From Kiritimatiellia bacterium (lineage in GTDB: Bacteria > Verrucomicrobiota > Kiritimatiellia > JAFGHX01), in assembly GCA_016929905.1 (NCBI GenBank), contig JAFGHX010000047.1, positions 1 through 64,000 of the forward strand: DNA of 64,000 nucleotides, given 5' to 3'. The notes beneath the pieces are model-generated. The model was not told where the DNA came from. It made no database searches and saw nothing but the letters and a program-made list of their open reading frames with translations. Positions 60,752 through 64,000 of this stretch are shown here, in pieces. Within the stretch, counting starts at the first letter, position 1. Every line of letters begins with the position of its first letter. A program made the translations under genes and the position numbers.

Positions 60752-63700
60752 ATGCATGGCGTTTTGTCACTCGCCCTGTCGTCCGCGCTCATCGCGGCCC
60801 TCCATGGTGCGGCAACGGCCGCGGCCGAGAGCCTGCAGGACATCATGCGCACCACTTGGTCCCAACGGGTCGCCGCGCCGCCGGCCATCGACGGCAAGCT
60901 GGACGACGCCTGCTGGCGCGAAGCCGATGCACAGGGCTGGTTCTTCGGCTATGGCGGCGACGGCGCCGCCGGCCAGCAAACGGACGTGAGGAGCGTGCAC
61001 GACGCCCGGCGCCTGTATTTCGGATTCCGCTGCCGCTCCGCGGATTTGGGCAGCCTCAAGATCACCGTTCGGGATCGCGACCGGGGTTCGATCTGGACCG
61101 ACGATTGTGTCGAGCTGTTCCTGCAGCCGGGCGGTCCGGGCCGGCCGTACTGCCACTTCATCGTGAACCCGGCGGCGACGCTGTATGACACCCGCTCCGA
61201 CAGTTCGGCGAGCGCATGGAATTCGCAAACGGAACTGGCGTGCGAGACGTTGCGCGAGACGGGGCCGGCGGGGCACTGGACGGTCGAGATGGCGATTCCC
61301 TTCGCCGATCTCGGCGGCGCGCCGGCCCAGGCAGACACCTGGCGCGTGAACTACTGCCGCACGGAAAACGCGTACGGCGAACTGAGCACCTGGATGCCGC
61401 TGCCGAGCGGCGGGTTCGCGCAGCCGGAGCGGTTCGGCAGGCTGGCATTCCGGGCGCCGACCGCCGCCGAACAGGGCGAGAAGCTGGCGCTGGCGCGGAA
61501 GTTGCAGGCCGACCGGGTCGGAACCGGCGGCGACGCGAGCAAGCCGCTCGAGCTCCGGCCGAACGGTCCGCTCCGGGCCCGGAAACTGGCGGTCGCGGAC
61601 TGCCGGGTGGTGCGCGGCTTCACCGCCGCGCCGGTCGACGGCACGCTGCGCAGCCGCAACTATCACGGCGGCGCGCGCGAGTATCCCACCCGCGGGGTCG
61701 GCGCGGGCGTCAGCTACTGGTACAACCAAAACGACGGCCTGCACATCACGCTTGAGCAGCCGGCGGAGTTTGACACGGTCGTGCTGCGCGGCGGCGCGCG
61801 TACCCGGATGTACGCGGGCGTGCAGGGTCTCCGCGAGCCCGAAGCGACCCAGCCCTTGTGGACCTTTCCCGGCGGCGCGGGCGTTCAGACGGCCCGCTTC
61901 GACACACCCGTGCGTGCCGAGCGGCTCAGCTTCTTCGGGACGCGCGGCGGGATGATCGGAGACGTGAGCTTCTACCGCACCGCGACGGGCGCGGCGGCCG
62001 GACCCGAGGCAAAGGCCTACGCGCCGGCCGCGCGGCCGGCGGAGCTGCCGGCACGTGAATCCGAGTTCGACCTGCAGAACCTCGGCTGGGCCATGAAGGA
62101 GCGCTACGGCGACACGGAACCCCGCGCCCGGATGCTGGCGCCGACGGACGGGCCGGGCGCGACACTCGCGCTGCCCGCCAATACCGCCGTCCATCTCGTT
62201 ACCGACCCGTTTGAAAGCGAAACGGGGCTGACAGCCGTCAGCATCGAGGGCGTCCTGACAGGTACCGGGAACGATTCCGTCCTGAGCGTGGTCGTGCAGG
62301 ACCCGTTGAACCCGCGCCGCGACATCGCCTGGCTGGAGTGTGCCACCCCGAAATCCGGCACGTTCCGGATGCAGCTCGACATTCCGGACCAGATCCTGCT
62401 CAAGGGCAGCCGGCTCTGGCTCACACTGCGGGCGAGCGCTGATCTGGCGCTCGCTTCGCCTCTGGTCCTGCTCCACCTCGCATCCCGCGAACAGGCGCTG
62501 CCGGAGGCGCTCGCCTGGCGCAAGCTGCTACTGCGTGCGGTATTCGGCATCATGGCCGAGCCGCGGCCCTGGGGCGGCTACAAGAAACAAACGCGCGAGG
62601 AGTTCTTCAAGAGCAGTAAGTACGCCGGGAACTGCCCGGAACTGTTCATGACGATCGATCAGTGCCATGCGCTCGACCCCGCGGACGACCTGGTTCGCCA
62701 GTATCGCGAATGGGTCTACCTGCGACATCTCGGCACGCTCTCGGACGTTGCGCCGCCGCCGGAACCGCCCGCCGGAGTTCCGGCGTGGGCCTGGTACCCG
62801 CGCCTGGCCTGGCTGGAGTTCCGGCGCCAGACCGACTGGTGGATGCGCGAGCGGCTGGTGCCGACCGGCGAGCTGGGCACCAGCATGAACGACGATACCG
62901 ACCTGTTCCAGCAGCTCGCCGACGTGCCGTTCTTCGAATCAGACGGCGTCGGCGCAAAGGTCAAGGACGCGGCAGCGCGCCTCGCCGAACTGGCCGAGCA
63001 GACCACAATCGAAGAAGGCCTGAACAAGCGCACGATGGACAGCCTGCACGCGTACGAGGAAGGGATCAATCATCTCGCGCTCATGGCACGCTGGTCCTAC
63101 GGCGATCCCATCTATGTGGAGCGATGCATGGCGTCCGCACGCAGTATGGAGCGCGTGACGGTCGGCACCGGCGACGGACGGCGCCACATCCCCGACAACC
63201 GGCGCATCGGAGCCGCCGATCTCAACGCGCCCCGCCAGCCGGCCCTGGACACCCACGCGAACCCCCTGATGTGGCATGCGGCGCTGCAGGCGGCCGACTA
63301 CAATCACCATCCCCGCATTCTGAAGGTCATCCGGGAGTGGGCGGACACGTGGGCCAGCTACCAGAAGCCGGGGCAGTGGGTGACCGGCATCGATGTACGC
63401 ACGGGCGCGGTGAAGAGTTTCGAGAAGGACCGGCCGCTCTATGGCGGCTACCGCGCCCAGGCCGGCGTCTTCACCTGGCTCTACGCGCTCACCGCAGACG
63501 GCCGCTACATCGAGCCGTTCCTGCACTACTACAGGAACGGGAAAGCGCCCCTGCCCGCGAACAGCTACCTGCCGGACGTCTACGCGCTCGGCGGGCTCGA
63601 CGGCGTGAAGCCGGAGGCCCTCGCGAAACTGGCCGGCTTCCATGCGGCTGCCGCGCTGCTGCTCGACGGGAACGCCGACCCGCTCATGCGGCAGATCATC

Positions 63701-64000
63701 GGCCGCCAGCGGAACTGGGACGCGGCCATTGACAACCTGATCGACGCGCGGCGCTGGCCGGACATGTACACCACGTCGCATTCCTATACCGACCGCGTCC
63801 TGATGGGCGACCTGCTCGCGAACACCGCGCGCGCCTATCTCGGCGGCGCATGCAAACGCAACCGGTTCGTCGCCACCCACGCGGTGAGTTGGGAAGGGTT
63901 CGGTACAGACTATGCCGCGCTGGTCCTGAAGAACCGGCGCGACGGCCTGAAGGTCCTGGCCTACAACCATGCCGAAAGGCCCCTCACGGGCGCGATGCGG
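60752..64000 (+). CDS. Giant exported protein with CBM9-like domain (member B, runs off the window)
   Basis: The open frame continues to the last base (1083 codons, no stop). AAGGAGA precedes the ATG at 60752; signal peptide about 1-26 (LSLALSSALIAALHGAATAAA). About 35-245 is a CBM9-like domain (APPAIDGKLDDACWREAD, DDCVELFLQPGG, HWTVEMAIPFADLGG) absent from member A. From about 285 on it aligns with the 50983 protein: DGTLRSRNYHGGAREYPTRG, QLDIPDQILLKGSRLWLTLR, CPELFMTIDQCHALDP, GVPAWAWYPRLAWLEFRRQ, HAYEEGINHLALMARWSYG, ARRWPDMYTTSHSYTDRVLM. The C-terminus is missing only because the window ends. Confidence 0.85.
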   Translation, partial: MHGVLSLALSSALIAALHGAATAAAESLQDIMRTTWSQRVAAPPAIDGKLDDACWREADAQGWFFGYGGDGAAGQQTDVRSVHDARRLYFGFRCRSADLGSLKITVRDRDRGSIWTDDCVELFLQPGGPGRPYCHFIVNPAATLYDTRSDSSASAWNSQTELACETLRETGPAGHWTVEMAIPFADLGGAPAQADTWRVNYCRTENAYGELSTWMPLPSGGFAQPERFGRLAFRAPTAAEQGEKLALARKLQADRVGTGGDASKPLELRPNGPLRARKLAVADCRVVRGFTAAPVDGTLRSRNYHGGAREYPTRGVGAGVSYWYNQNDGLHITLEQPAEFDTVVLRGGARTRMYAGVQGLREPEATQPLWTFPGGAGVQTARFDTPVRAERLSFFGTRGGMIGDVSFYRTATGAAAGPEAKAYAPAARPAELPARESEFDLQNLGWAMKERYGDTEPRARMLAPTDGPGATLALPANTAVHLVTDPFESETGLTAVSIEGVLTGTGNDSVLSVVVQDPLNPRRDIAWLECATPKSGTFRMQLDIPDQILLKGSRLWLTLRASADLALASPLVLLHLASREQALPEALAWRKLLLRAVFGIMAEPRPWGGYKKQTREEFFKSSKYAGNCPELFMTIDQCHALDPADDLVRQYREWVYLRHLGTLSDVAPPPEPPAGVPAWAWYPRLAWLEFRRQTDWWMRERLVPTGELGTSMNDDTDLFQQLADVPFFESDGVGAKVKDAAARLAELAEQTTIEEGLNKRTMDSLHAYEEGINHLALMARWSYGDPIYVERCMASARSMERVTVGTGDGRRHIPDNRRIGAADLNAPRQPALDTHANPLMWHAALQAADYNHHPRILKVIREWADTWASYQKPGQWVTGIDVRTGAVKSFEKDRPLYGGYRAQAGVFTWLYALTADGRYIEPFLHYYRNGKAPLPANSYLPDVYALGGLDGVKPEALAKLAGFHAAAALLLDGNADPLMRQIIGRQRNWDAAIDNLIDARRWPDMYTTSHSYTDRVLMGDLLANTARAYLGGACKRNRFVATHAVSWEGFGTDYAALVLKNRRDGLKVLAYNHAERPLTGAMR

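Overview
The window is GC-rich throughout, is packed with genes on both strands, and holds no rRNA, tRNA, CRISPR array, insertion sequence or phage gene that I could recognise. The gene content suggests a Gram-negative, carbohydrate-degrading bacterium of the PVC group, most likely Kiritimatiellota or Lentisphaerota. Pointers are a huge secreted Kelch/RCC1 protein with a TSP3-like tail, a sulfatase, several multi-kilobase secreted lyase-like proteins, and many palindromic or short-period repeats in intergenic DNA. The taxon is inferred from content, not from a marker gene.

Layout. About 0.3-23 kb is mainly housekeeping and cell-envelope genes. These are a Kelch/BLIP-II repeat protein, a ComM-N-domain/zinc-ribbon fusion, two small proteins, gcvH, an N-acetylmuramoyl-L-alanine amidase, a TPR protein, a GT4 glycosyltransferase fused to a helical domain beside a GH130 enzyme, an RsuA/RluB pseudouridine synthase, an HDOD protein, a DegT/StrS aminotransferase and a sigma-54 enhancer-binding protein. 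The last faces a near-perfect sigma-54 promoter, a 20-residue leader-like ORF and a small exported protein. A P-loop protein and a GT-C-like membrane protein follow.

From about 23 kb to the end is an accessory catabolic region. A TetR regulator is divergent from a Gfo/Idh/MocA dehydrogenase. Behind it lie a nitrilase-family amidohydrolase overlapping an AstE/AspA-type deacylase, a lone receiver protein, a sulfatase, a DUF1961-like lectin-fold protein and four giant exported paralogues (30.7, 34.5, 41.6 and 54.5 kb). Each giant joins an N-terminal GH67N-like module, an alpha/alpha-toroid, a lyase-type beta-sandwich and a C-terminal beta-propeller. Interleaved are an FMN reductase, an AraC regulator, two parallel beta-helix proteins, an M14 carboxypeptidase, a second nitrilase, a ZIP transporter and two members of a second giant exported family (51.0 kb and 60.8 kb, the latter cut by the window edge). 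Two broken genes lie at 59.5-60.6 kb.

How it may work together. The exported toroid/sandwich proteins, beta-helix proteins and sulfatase look like a depolymerising and desulfating set for an anionic polysaccharide. The oxidoreductase, amidases and deacylase would process released sugars or N-acyl groups. No SusC/SusD pair or sugar transporter is visible here. The most informative signal is a 22-bp palindrome (AA-n2-CAACTG-n3-GGTTG-n2-TT) at three places: the tetR/dehydrogenase divergent region, and just downstream of sigma-70-like promoters ahead of the DUF1961 gene and of the largest giant. It suggests a TetR-controlled regulon tying the scattered loci together.
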